Both the position numbers and the translations under genes were made by a program. Under the pieces are notes generated by a model that saw only the letters and a list, made by a program, of their open reading frames with translations, ran no database searches and was not told the DNA's origin. From a virus, in IMG/VR virus record IMGVR_UViG_3300044633_003049, positions 147,785 to 211,784 of that record: 64,000 bases of DNA; one strand, given 5' to 3'. This document shows, piece by piece, positions 36,135 through 44,390 of this stretch (positions are counted from its first letter, which is position 1; each line of letters starts with the position of its first letter).

Positions 36135-38966
36135 TTAGATATTGTCAAATGAAGCTCCTGTTGGAGTGATTACAAATTCCAAATCAATGAATTCTAAAGA
36201 ACGAGTTGGTTTGATATAAATCTTACCTCTTAATGTGTTAGCATCGATGTCCTCTGGATCATTAGATACACTCACACGGAAGTCATACAAACCTCTTTCT
36301 TTCTTAATTGATTCCAAGATAGGATTTACTAATCTTAAGAACTCTTGTCTTACTTGGTCGTCATTTTGTTCAAACAATAACCTTACAGCTACCGCAGAAA
36401 TCAATTTTCTAGCTCTTAATAATAATCTTCTTACGTTGATTCTATCTAAAGCCGACTCTCTAACTTGTAACGTTTTATTACCCCATATAATGGTACCTGT
36501 ATCAGAGAATGTTGCAATTGGGTTGATTCTCGCCTTATATAACTCATCTCTTTCGTCAAGAGTAAGTTTCTTTTGTGCTTTGATTGCGTTTACCAAACCT
36601 CTACTGTAACCCGCAACTGCGAACCAAGGATAAGATACGTTGTCAGTTAAGGCGATGTTCTTAACAACCTCACCTGTTGGTGGAATATATAATTGAGTTG
36701 CATTATCCGTGTCTCTTACTTGAATCCAAGGCCAATATGTGGCTGAATAGTTTGAGTCAACTGCGATACCGTCTAAATCGTCAATAACGTTAGATGCAAT
36801 AGTTTCATTTGGTGCTCCAATTATATAAATTGAATCCGCTCTATCAGTTTCAATCATGTCAATTGCTTGAGTTGTTAATGAACTATGGTCGTAGAAGTTA
36901 ATACCTGGAGTTGCAAATACGTTAATATCTACGGCCTCAGGATTTGCATATGTTTGAATACCTTCTAAATAAGCATAATAATCAGAGTTTCCATTTGCAG
37001 TGTCAAACAATCCACCATTTGTTGTAAGACCTGAAATATATGTTAATTTTCCAAATATATAACCGTCACCATATGTTCTTACTTGTCTGTAAATGTCCCA
37101 ACCATCAAAACCACCACATACGGCAAATGTAAATTTACGGAAGTTAATACTATCTAATTTACCTTTATCGGTACCTTCTAAATCATAAGGTGTTGTTTGG
37201 TACATTAATCCTGAAACTGTATTTCCAGTTATTGTAGCTGCGTTTATAGATAAGTGAAATCCGTCTGTTGATCCTTTTTGAGTTGCTTCTGTTGAACATT
37301 TATATTTAAACAAATCGGAGTCAAAATTAAAATTACCATCAGAAGATAAACCTAAAGATGTTTTTCTAAATTTATCACCATTACTTGTTATGTCATCATA
37401 AATTGTTTCACCAGAATCAAAAAATTCAGTTTTATAAAGAACACTACCTAATGTTGTTGAACCTGATAAAGTTGCATTTGTAAAACCTTTAAATCCTGCA
37501 GGAAATGCATTTGATGGTGCGTTAGAGTCCATAAGTAACATAATGTATTTAGAATTCAAAGTATACTCACCAGTTGATGTACCTATTTTTCTAGCAACAT
37601 ATCCTGCAACGTCTGGATTCATTGAACATCTTGAGAATTTTTCCAAAACAACCATGTTTTCATCGGAATCATTAAAATCTCTAACTAATATATCAAATTC
37701 ACCTGTTTCAATATTAATATTTTGAATTGTGATTTTAATTTCCTGATTTGCGGCGTTTCCGTCAGAAATTGTAATAACATCAAATAAATCATCAACTTTA
37801 CCACCACGAACTTCAGAAACCACAGTAGGTGACTTTGGTGTGTCCCAAGTATTTGAGAAGTTGTCACCTTCCGCATTATATACTTCAGTTAGGCTTAAAC
37901 CTCTAATTAAACCTTGATTATATAAGTTTTTTGTTAAGTTCGGATAAACTTCGTGAACATATAATGGAACATCGTTACCATCTTTATCATATGGACTTGT
38001 TCCTAAAACTTTAGTTATGTATTTTGTTGACGTTGAATCTAAACTACACGTGAAAACCTTAGCACCTGTAGTTCCTGTAACATAAATATTAAATTCCGAT
38101 AATGGGTCACTTGTTAACGTTGCCCCACTAATAGTAAAAGATGTGTTTCCAGTAACTTGAAAATTTAAAGATTCTTGTGAATAATTTCCTCTTGATCTTA
38201 ATGCCGCCATAACAATTTCCTTATCATATACTGAAGTTGCGGTATATGTATATTTTGTTGTGGTAAAATTCATTGAACTAGCAGCATAAACAAATAAGTA
38301 ACTATACACTTCGGTACCGTTAGTATTGGTAAACACGTTATTCCAATTTTTTATAGTTGCGGTTCCAATAGGACTTGTTTTTTGATTTCCCGTTAAACCT
38401 GATGTTGCTGATGATGGAACATTTCCAATTGTAAACCAATCACCTGTAGATAAACCGCTACCGTAATTAGTGACTATATAATTTGTAACCGTTGTACCAG
38501 TTGAATTGGTTTTACCAGATAATGAACTATAAAAAGTACTATATGTTGGGTTTACAATGTCCTCAGCTGTTGGTGTTGTAATACCTGTAGTTGAACTTGG
38601 AGTTTGTGTTAAGTCAACAGATATACCACCTATTGTTTTAATGCCGAATGTTTTTCCTGCTTTGTAACCTGTCTTACCTAATACTCTTGTTACAAATAAT
38701 TGATTTGACTCTTGTAAATAAGATTTAGCGACATAACCTAATTCATATTTTGGATTGCCAGCACCATCTTTTTCAGGTGAGGTTGGTCCGAAGTATGTTT
38801 TAAATTCGTCAAAATTTGAAATTAATATTGGTTCAAAAGCGGGACCTTTTAAGGTTTCACCCACTAATCCCAATGTTGTAACACCTATACTTTGTGCTAC
38901 GAATGTTAGATCTTTCTCTGATGTATAAACACCAGGAGACACGAAAACTCTGTTATTACTTGCCAT
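36135..38966 (-). CDS. 18: Tail sheath protein gp18
   Basis: A 943-residue contractile sheath subunit, much longer than T4 gp18 (659). The N-terminus VFVSPGVYTSEKDLTFVAQS, then GVTTLGLVGETLKGPAFEP, and TYFGPTSPE are classic. The conserved C-terminal core includes VNAIKAQKKLTLDERDELY, NPIATFSDTGTIIWGNKTLQ and the tube-binding end LRGKIYIKPTRSLEFIDLEF. The middle (~110-560) is Thr/Ser/Gly-rich and appears to hold extra surface domains compared with T4. It has its own promoter region and terminator, as expected for the most abundant tail protein. Confidence 0.93.
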   Translation of the reverse strand: MASNNRVFVSPGVYTSEKDLTFVAQSIGVTTLGLVGETLKGPAFEPILISNFDEFKTYFGPTSPEKDGAGNPKYELGYVAKSYLQESNQLFVTRVLGKTGYKAGKTFGIKTIGGISVDLTQTPSSTTGITTPTAEDIVNPTYSTFYSSLSGKTNSTGTTVTNYIVTNYGSGLSTGDWFTIGNVPSSATSGLTGNQKTSPIGTATIKNWNNVFTNTNGTEVYSYLFVYAASSMNFTTTKYTYTATSVYDKEIVMAALRSRGNYSQESLNFQVTGNTSFTISGATLTSDPLSEFNIYVTGTTGAKVFTCSLDSTSTKYITKVLGTSPYDKDGNDVPLYVHEVYPNLTKNLYNQGLIRGLSLTEVYNAEGDNFSNTWDTPKSPTVVSEVRGGKVDDLFDVITISDGNAANQEIKITIQNINIETGEFDILVRDFNDSDENMVVLEKFSRCSMNPDVAGYVARKIGTSTGEYTLNSKYIMLLMDSNAPSNAFPAGFKGFTNATLSGSTTLGSVLYKTEFFDSGETIYDDITSNGDKFRKTSLGLSSDGNFNFDSDLFKYKCSTEATQKGSTDGFHLSINAATITGNTVSGLMYQTTPYDLEGTDKGKLDSINFRKFTFAVCGGFDGWDIYRQVRTYGDGYIFGKLTYISGLTTNGGLFDTANGNSDYYAYLEGIQTYANPEAVDINVFATPGINFYDHSSLTTQAIDMIETDRADSIYIIGAPNETIASNVIDDLDGIAVDSNYSATYWPWIQVRDTDNATQLYIPPTGEVVKNIALTDNVSYPWFAVAGYSRGLVNAIKAQKKLTLDERDELYKARINPIATFSDTGTIIWGNKTLQVRESALDRINVRRLLLRARKLISAVAVRLLFEQNDDQVRQEFLRLVNPILESIKKERGLYDFRVSVSNDPEDIDANTLRGKIYIKPTRSLEFIDLEFVITPTGASFDNI

Positions 38967-39003
38967 TGATTTTTGTTTGGTTAAATTGTTTTTATTACTT
39001 ATC

Positions 39004-39012
39004 TAATAAATA
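39004..39012 (-). promoter_or_regulatory. Late-promoter-like box before sheath
   Basis: TATTTATTA on the coding strand, 37 bases before the sheath ATG. It shares a base with the inverted repeat at 39012-39032. Confidence 0.6.
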
Positions 39013-39080
39013 TCTTTGTTTTTACCAAAGATTTCCTAACTTTTATTAAAAAGATAGTTATTTATCTTTAATTATCTTTT
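39012..39080. promoter_or_regulatory. Cluster of ATCTTT/AAAGAT half-sites (candidate operator)
   Basis: Inverted repeat ATCTTTG/CAAAGAT (39012-39018 and 39026-39032) and inverted repeat AAAGATA/TATCTTT (39050-39056 and 39063-39069), plus a fifth TATCTTT at 39074-39080. All lie in the divergent gap between the sheath gene and a small plus-strand ribbon-helix-helix-like gene. One edge abuts the sheath late box and the other ends just before the small gene's ATG. Confidence 0.6.
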
Positions 39081-39082
39081 AT

Positions 39083-39241
39083 ATGGAAAACAAACAAAAA
39101 AACGTTAAAATAGGTCAGAAACACCACGAAATGTTAAAAAATTTTTGTGATAAAAATGGATTAAAAATTTATAAAGTATTGGAAAAACACATTGAGGAAC
39201 TTTGTAAACCTAAAAAGAAGGACATTTACGGAGATGATTAG
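39083..39241 (+). CDS. Ribbon-helix-helix-like small regulator, 52 aa
   Basis: A 52-codon plus-strand gene embedded in an otherwise minus-strand tail region. The protein has an N-terminal basic strand (KNVKIGQ), a helix (KHHEMLKNFCDKNGL) and a second helix (KIYKVLEKHIEELC). This is the strand-helix-helix layout and length of Arc/MetJ-type DNA-binding dimers (Arc: 53 aa). The tail is basic (KPKKKDIYGDD). Five ATCTTT half-sites lie directly upstream. Its last 4 bases overlap the convergent gene. The fold is inferred by eye; a role as autorepressor and modulator of the sheath promoter is a hypothesis. Confidence 0.65.
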   Translation: MENKQKNVKIGQKHHEMLKNFCDKNGLKIYKVLEKHIEELCKPKKKDIYGDD

Positions 39242-39741
39242 TATAGATAAGATATACTAATTTTTGACCCAACTTTAGGATTGGAGAGATATGTAATTTC
39301 ATCGTCTCCCGTAATCTCAAACCCAACTGACTCTTCTTCAGCTAATCCATTGGTTTCAACTGTTATTAAACTATTGATGTAATTACTTAAGTTAAACACC
39401 GTTGATGTAGAGTAAATAAACTCTTCTTTTTCATATTGTAATAATTTACCCTTATTATCTAATATTACACTATTAATTCCTTTATAAAATTGTACCGTTA
39501 TTATTGAGTTATTTAACGGAGGTTCAATAAAAGTAATCGTACTTGTAAAGTTTATAAACGTAAAACTTAAATCTCTTATTTGACCAATACCGTTCATTGA
39601 AACTGAAAATAAGGTTCCGATATTAGTTCCAACACTAAAATTAGTTTGTGTTCCGTCCGCAACAAAACTGACCGTTGTTATATTAATCGGCATGTTTTGA
39701 CTCTGACTTGAAACGACATTATCTTTTATAAATTCGTACAT
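39238..39741 (-). CDS. Tail-completion-region protein, paralogue of the neighbouring C-terminal domain, 167 aa
   Basis: A 167-residue protein that matches the last ~170 residues of the gene upstream. Both begin M(Y/F)EFIKDN. Both carry (A/V)DG(T/I)QT.F.VG..IGTLF.V..N, a (Y/F)YK..NS.I.D/G..G....(Y/F).+EEF segment, SL/VITVE.NGLAE, and end in ISVGYLF or ISISYLY. It looks like a duplicated beta-sandwich domain freed as its own gene. The function is unknown; a neck or sheath-terminator decoration is plausible. A late box sits 13 bases before the ATG, inside the upstream gene's end. Confidence 0.75.
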   Translation of the reverse strand: MYEFIKDNVVSSQSQNMPINITTVSFVADGTQTNFSVGTNIGTLFSVSMNGIGQIRDLSFTFINFTSTITFIEPPLNNSIITVQFYKGINSVILDNKGKLLQYEKEEFIYSTSTVFNLSNYINSLITVETNGLAEEESVGFEITGDDEITYLSNPKVGSKISISYLY

Positions 39742-39751
39742 AGATTATAAT

Positions 39752-41032
39752 TTAAAATAAATATCCTACCGATATATTTGAATTTATTGATGGTCTATCC
39801 GATAAAATAATATACGAGTTATCATCTGAAACAATAAATCCGATACCTTGTTGTTCTGCCAATCCATTAATCTCAACTGTAACAACACTATTAATCATTT
39901 CATTTGTATCAAACATTGGTCTATTATTGGTTGGTGGGTCAAAAAAAGATCCCGAACCTGTGAATTGAAACTCTTCTCTAACAAAACTAAAAATTGTACC
40001 TGATGTTCCTACTATTCTACTATTTTTACTTTTATAATAAACAATGGTGAGTTTACTTCCGGCGGTTGGGATATATGGAGAAACAAATTCTATTTTTGAA
40101 GTGTAAGTAATATGTAAATAATTTGTATTTTTTGTTTGTAATACATCATTTACATAAACACCGAATAATGTACCAATACTTTCACCAACATCAAAAACAG
40201 TTTGAATTCCGTCAACTGCTAAATTTACAGTTTGTATTATATCATTAGTATTAACAACTTTATTGACACCAAATTTGGGATTGTCTTTTATAAACTCAAA
40301 CATGGTAAATAATCTATTAATGGCGGGTTTCACTTCAAACTCCTCACTATCTATCAAATAACCTAACATTGTAAATTGGTAATTCTGAACGTAAAATCTA
40401 CGTCCGTCAATCGTTTCAATTGGACTATTATCTTCAATCTTATCAAGAACAATAGGAATGTAATGTCCTTTAATCATTGTGTAATCTTGTCTTGACGCAA
40501 AGTGACGTAATATGATTTTATTAAACTTGTTTAAATCTCTAAATTTATTACATATAATTGTTACATCATAAGTAATATCCACAGGGATAGGTTGTGGGAT
40601 TGTATATATATCCGCACCTAATTGTGAACCATTCCAATTCGGAACTGATGCATAATAAACTTGGTATCTATCGGGTATTGTTCTTTGAACTGCCGGATTT
40701 GTTCCAAATTGAACGTCAGGTTTTCTAATGGTTGCAATAAATGGAAGTTGCATGTTCCCGTCTTCATCACTAAACGACCAATTCTGCATAAACTCTCCCC
40801 ATCTTTGTATTGTAAGAATTTTATTTATAATTGGGATTTGTTTACCGTCAGTTACAACCTTAAATGTTTTTGTAACATAATCTAACATACCCCTATCTAA
40901 ATCATCGTGTAATATAGAATCGGGAAGATTCGTATCTGATTTGGTAATATTATCCAAAAGTTCCTGTCTCCTTTTAGTGAGTTCAGAACCTTTATAGATT
41001 TCAATATTTGTTTTTCTTTTAGGTATTCCCAT
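39752..41032 (-). CDS. Tail completion / sheath stabiliser candidate (gp15-like) with duplicated C-terminal domain
   Basis: About 426 residues. I take ATG 41032 (MGIPKRKTNIEIYKGSE) because the upstream stop is at 41034-41036; an in-frame start at 41104 would overlap that gene by 71 bases. The N-terminal ~245 residues include PQPIPVDITYDVTIICNKFR, then NKIILRHFASRQDYTMIKGH. This strand pattern is seen in gp15/gp3-type tail completion proteins. The C-terminal ~170 residues are a separate beta domain, duplicated in the next gene. Order (this gene, then sheath, then tube) parallels T4 15-18-19. The gp15 label is tentative. Confidence 0.6.
   Translation of the reverse strand: MGIPKRKTNIEIYKGSELTKRRQELLDNITKSDTNLPDSILHDDLDRGMLDYVTKTFKVVTDGKQIPIINKILTIQRWGEFMQNWSFSDEDGNMQLPFIATIRKPDVQFGTNPAVQRTIPDRYQVYYASVPNWNGSQLGADIYTIPQPIPVDITYDVTIICNKFRDLNKFNKIILRHFASRQDYTMIKGHYIPIVLDKIEDNSPIETIDGRRFYVQNYQFTMLGYLIDSEEFEVKPAINRLFTMFEFIKDNPKFGVNKVVNTNDIIQTVNLAVDGIQTVFDVGESIGTLFGVYVNDVLQTKNTNYLHITYTSKIEFVSPYIPTAGSKLTIVYYKSKNSRIVGTSGTIFSFVREEFQFTGSGSFFDPPTNNRPMFDTNEMINSVVTVEINGLAEQQGIGFIVSDDNSYIILSDRPSINSNISVGYLF
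39755..39763 (-). promoter_or_regulatory. Late-promoter-like box overlapping the end of the gp15-like gene
   Basis: TATTTATTT on the coding strand, 13 bases before the ATG of the 167-aa gene. It is part of the final codons (Tyr-Leu-Phe) of the gp15-like gene. Confidence 0.4.
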
Positions 41033-41033
41033 G

Positions 41034-41546
41034 TTATACTCCTCTAAATGTATTGTCTTGTACCGCAGTACATACAATGTTTCTATAATATGGTTTGTAA
41101 CCAAACATATTATGTTTATTATCTGATGTTACCTTTCCGTCATTTGAAACATTATAATATCTTGTTCTTGTTTCAGATTCAGGATATCCAATAAAATCTC
41201 CGTATTTAATGTCAACCTTCAATTCTTCTAAATGTTTTATATATACCGATAATGTCATATTACCTGGTTCGTTGTATCTTAATAACCCACCTTTATATGT
41301 ACTATTCTTTGGTTCTTCTATTTTAACTAACGCATAAAACTCAATAGGTGGGAAATATTTAATTTCATCCACTCCAACTTCGGCGTAAACGTCGTCGTTT
41401 TCTGTTTTTTGTTTATCTACACGATATAGTACCAATTTTATCCCCAAATCACCATGAAGGTACTCCTGACCCATTTGAATATTTAAATCAAAGTCGTCTT
41501 GAGAAAGGAATTTGGACATTCTCGTAATAGGTAGTTTATTATTCAT
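41034..41546 (-). CDS. Neck / head-tail connector candidate (gp14-like), 170 aa
   Basis: I prefer the second ATG (41546, MNNKLPITRMSKFLSQ), since the first (41552) lies within the TATTTATAT box. The protein has VGVDEIKYFPPIEFYALVKI and KYGDFIGYPESETRTRYYNV, then DNKHNMFGYKPYYRNIVCTA. A conserved (Y)GD.I.....S...Y.V...D... motif is typical of T4-like gp14/head-closure proteins, though T4 gp14 is longer (256). The order 14-15-18-19 supports the call. Family certainty is modest; the gene itself is solid. Confidence 0.5.
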   Translation of the reverse strand: MNNKLPITRMSKFLSQDDFDLNIQMGQEYLHGDLGIKLVLYRVDKQKTENDDVYAEVGVDEIKYFPPIEFYALVKIEEPKNSTYKGGLLRYNEPGNMTLSVYIKHLEELKVDIKYGDFIGYPESETRTRYYNVSNDGKVTSDNKHNMFGYKPYYRNIVCTAVQDNTFRGV

Positions 41547-41550
41547 ATCC

Positions 41551-41559
41551 ATATAAATA
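41551..41559 (-). promoter_or_regulatory. Late-promoter-like box before gp14-like gene
   Basis: TATTTATAT on the coding strand, overlapping the first in-frame ATG. This is a reason to choose the second ATG as the start. Confidence 0.5.
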
Positions 41560-41600
41560 GTTTAATCTTTCATTCTATTTAGTTATATTGTATATATTAT

Positions 41601-43352
41601 ATGGAGATAAAAATTCCCGAGATTGAAGCGAGAAGTATATTATTAACTTACGAAGGTTCCAATAACCAATTATTGGATTGGAAAAGAAAGATAGATGAGG
41701 TTAAAAATTTTAAGTTAACCAGACCCCAAGCTGAATATGTAATGAAATATTACGAATTGAGTCCAAAGGTCGCTAGAAAATATATTAATTTGGTTTCCAC
41801 ATTTGGAGAAAAAATTATGGAAGAAAGGTTATTACCTGTCCCTCCTGAAAAAATTTGGTGTGAAAAATTGTTATGTGAATCTGATAAAGCTTTTCATATA
41901 TGGGGTAAAGTTTTAGATAGTGACCAAATGAGTGCAATGTGGTTACCAAAGTCCGCAATTGTCCAAGATGAGAAAAAGTTAAATCGTGTAATAGATTATA
42001 GTCCGTATGATAATCGTCCTCCTATGGAACATCAGAAAGTCGCCATTGAGAAATTATTAGCAAACAATAAGTTTATATTGGCCGATGATATGGGTCTTGG
42101 AAAAACGACGGCAGCGGTTATTGCATCAATGGAAAGTGGTGCGAAGAAAGTATTAATTGTATGTCCCGCGTCTCTTAAAATAAATTGGGATAGAGAGATT
42201 AAAAATTACACCGATAGAAAAGTATTAATAGTTGAAGGTCGTAAATGGGGTTCTACCTTTGATTACTACATTATCAATTACGATATATTAAAGAATTACC
42301 ACACTACAGAAAAAAGTGAAGATAGTGATGACTATAAATTATTGGTAAATGAAAAGTTTGATTTAGCAATTGTGGATGAAGCACATTATGTTAGTAATAG
42401 CACGGCGAACAGAACTCGTTTATTGAATGATGTATTAGAAACCATACCACGAGTTTGGTTATTAACAGGAACCCCAATGACGTCAAGACCAATTAACTAT
42501 TTTAATTTATTAAAGATTGTTGATTCACCTTTAACATTGAATTGGCAATCTTATGTTCGTCGTTATTGTAAAGGTTATCAATTCACAGTTGGAAATAGAA
42601 AAGTGTGGAACACAAGTGGTGCAAGTAATTTGGATGAGTTAAGAGAAAGAACAAAGTCATATGTTCTTCGTAGAATGAAAACAGATATTTTAGATTTACC
42701 TGAAAAAATTGTTACACCTGTATTTGTAGAGTTAAGTAGTAAAATGTATGATGAGGAGTTAGAAGAGTTTACAAGAATTAGTAATGATAAGAAGGACAAT
42801 GAAACTATTAGTGTTACCTTAAATCGTTTAATGAAAATTAGACAACTTATTGCTTACGAAAAAATTCCATATACTTGTGAGATTATAGACAAATGTTTAG
42901 ACCAAGGAAAGAAAGTAATTGTATTCACCAACTTTACAATGTCATTAGATATGTTACATGAGAAATACAAAAAGAACTCTGTAATATTAAATGGTAGTAT
43001 GTCTAAAGAAAAGAAACAAGAAAGTGTTGATAGATTTCAAAATGAAGATAAGGTAAAAATATTTATCTCAAATATTATTGCTGGTGGTGTTGGTATTACA
43101 TTAACCGCCGGTGAAGTTGTGGTTATGAATGACTTATCATTTGTACCTGCACATCATAGTCAAGCCGAAGATAGAGCATATCGTTATGGTCAACAGAATA
43201 GTGTATTAGTATATTATCCCGTTTTTGAGAATACAGTTGAGAAAATCATCTATAATATATTACAAAAGAAAAAAGGAATCATCGACCAAGTTATGGGAGA
43301 TGGTGAATACTCAGAATCGTTCAGTAAGGATTTACTTAAAAGTCTCTTGTAA
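41601..43352 (+). CDS. SNF2-family DNA helicase/translocase
   Basis: A 583-residue superfamily 2 ATPase of the SNF2 type, closest in layout to SMARCAL1/HARP-like annealing helicases. An N-terminal ~130-residue region precedes motif I ADDMGLGKTTAA (~158-169), Ia VCPASLKINW, II IVDEAHYVS (~256), III LLTGTPMTSRP (~288), V NIIAGGVGITLT and VI HSQAEDRAYRYGQ (~517-529). It probably remodels forks or recombination intermediates, the job UvsW does in T4. UvsW itself is a different SF2 subgroup. It converges with the restriction-fold gene and overlaps it by 21 bases. Confidence 0.9.
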   Translation: MEIKIPEIEARSILLTYEGSNNQLLDWKRKIDEVKNFKLTRPQAEYVMKYYELSPKVARKYINLVSTFGEKIMEERLLPVPPEKIWCEKLLCESDKAFHIWGKVLDSDQMSAMWLPKSAIVQDEKKLNRVIDYSPYDNRPPMEHQKVAIEKLLANNKFILADDMGLGKTTAAVIASMESGAKKVLIVCPASLKINWDREIKNYTDRKVLIVEGRKWGSTFDYYIINYDILKNYHTTEKSEDSDDYKLLVNEKFDLAIVDEAHYVSNSTANRTRLLNDVLETIPRVWLLTGTPMTSRPINYFNLLKIVDSPLTLNWQSYVRRYCKGYQFTVGNRKVWNTSGASNLDELRERTKSYVLRRMKTDILDLPEKIVTPVFVELSSKMYDEELEEFTRISNDKKDNETISVTLNRLMKIRQLIAYEKIPYTCEIIDKCLDQGKKVIVFTNFTMSLDMLHEKYKKNSVILNGSMSKEKKQESVDRFQNEDKVKIFISNIIAGGVGITLTAGEVVVMNDLSFVPAHHSQAEDRAYRYGQQNSVLVYYPVFENTVEKIIYNILQKKKGIIDQVMGDGEYSESFSKDLLKSLL

Positions 43353-44351
43353 TTTTATAAAAAACTCAGACAATTCATTTGATAAATTTTCATCTAAAAA
43401 ATTACCAATTGTTATCATTACGACATCATCTTTAATTTCCATTAAATTGGTACCGCTTTTAACATATTGTAATTCAATTATTAATTCAGGTTTGTTATAG
43501 ATAAATTCTGTAATTTTATGTAAAGTTTCAGGTACTTCCATATGTTCATTAATTTTTATTGGTTGTAATATTTCCTTACGGAAAGTATGATTTATAGTTC
43601 CTCTTATTATATATTGTAATAAATTTTGAAATGTGACTATTGTTGTTTTATTGTCTTTAAAATCAACAAAACAATAATATTTAGCTTTTGATTTTAAATC
43701 ATTAACTGAACTTTCAACAACAAAACCTATTTCATTTTCTTGAATTATTTTTCCCGATTTAACTTGTATTGTTATTATTTCACCACAATCATTTTCAATT
43801 ATTATGTCAATACCTTTAAAATCGTTACCGTCCCCTCTCATAATACTAAAATCCATTTTAAGTATTTTACAGTCAGGAAAAAGTTCCCTTATTTTATACA
43901 TAACTGCAATAGTGGTTACCTGACCTCTTCCCCAAGATTTATTACAACGACGCCAAAAATTTTTAAAATATTTTTCTTCAATGTTCATAGTAAAAAATAA
44001 ATCAAAGTTCTCATCTACAAATTCAAATAACTTATCAATATTTTCAAATAACGTGGTCGGATTATCGTAATCTAAGGTTTCATTTTTAAAATGTTTATAT
44101 AAATAAAAGAGATCTAAAGTACAATAAGGATGTGTATTAACGGTATTTCTCCAACACCAAATTGATTGTTCATTTAAAATACCATAATTTCCTCTCCACC
44201 AGAAACCCCAAATTCCAAGTCTCTCACCATTTCTTTTGAAGACCTCATTACATTTTTTAATATAATATGACTTAAATGTATCATTCTGAAAAAGGTTATG
44301 AAAATAATTGTGTCTTAAATTATAAGGACTGTAAGGATATATTTCTATCAT
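43332..44351 (-). CDS. PD-(D/E)XK-like nuclease-fold protein, 339 aa
   Basis: A 339-residue minus-strand gene wedged between two plus-strand genes. Residues ~172-198 read GNDFKGIDIIIENDCGEIIT, then IQVKSGKI. This is the acidic-strand-turn-(Q)VK core of PD-(D/E)XK nucleases such as restriction and Holliday-type enzymes (Asp in GID, then Q-x-K). The N-terminal half is rich in Trp, Tyr and Phe (GIWGFWWRGNYG) and is not recognised. The C-terminus is acidic and helical. It could degrade host DNA, counter a defence system or act in exclusion. The catalytic core is suggested by motif only. No late box was seen directly upstream on its strand. Confidence 0.65.
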   Translation of the reverse strand: MIEIYPYSPYNLRHNYFHNLFQNDTFKSYYIKKCNEVFKRNGERLGIWGFWWRGNYGILNEQSIWCWRNTVNTHPYCTLDLFYLYKHFKNETLDYDNPTTLFENIDKLFEFVDENFDLFFTMNIEEKYFKNFWRRCNKSWGRGQVTTIAVMYKIRELFPDCKILKMDFSIMRGDGNDFKGIDIIIENDCGEIITIQVKSGKIIQENEIGFVVESSVNDLKSKAKYYCFVDFKDNKTTIVTFQNLLQYIIRGTINHTFRKEILQPIKINEHMEVPETLHKITEFIYNKPELIIELQYVKSGTNLMEIKDDVVMITIGNFLDENLSNELSEFFIKLQETFK

Positions 44352-44367
44352 AAGTTCAAATTTACAC

Positions 44368-44376
44368 TATTTATTA
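44368..44376 (+). promoter_or_regulatory. Late-promoter-like box before neck gene
   Basis: TATTTATTA on the plus strand, 14 bases before the ATG, in the 39-base gap between divergent genes. Confidence 0.55.
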
Positions 44377-44390
44377 GAATATACCAAATT

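Noticed and set aside
36061-36138. 25-codon plus-strand ORF across the sheath terminator
   Set aside because: Too short, runs through a terminator hairpin, no motif.
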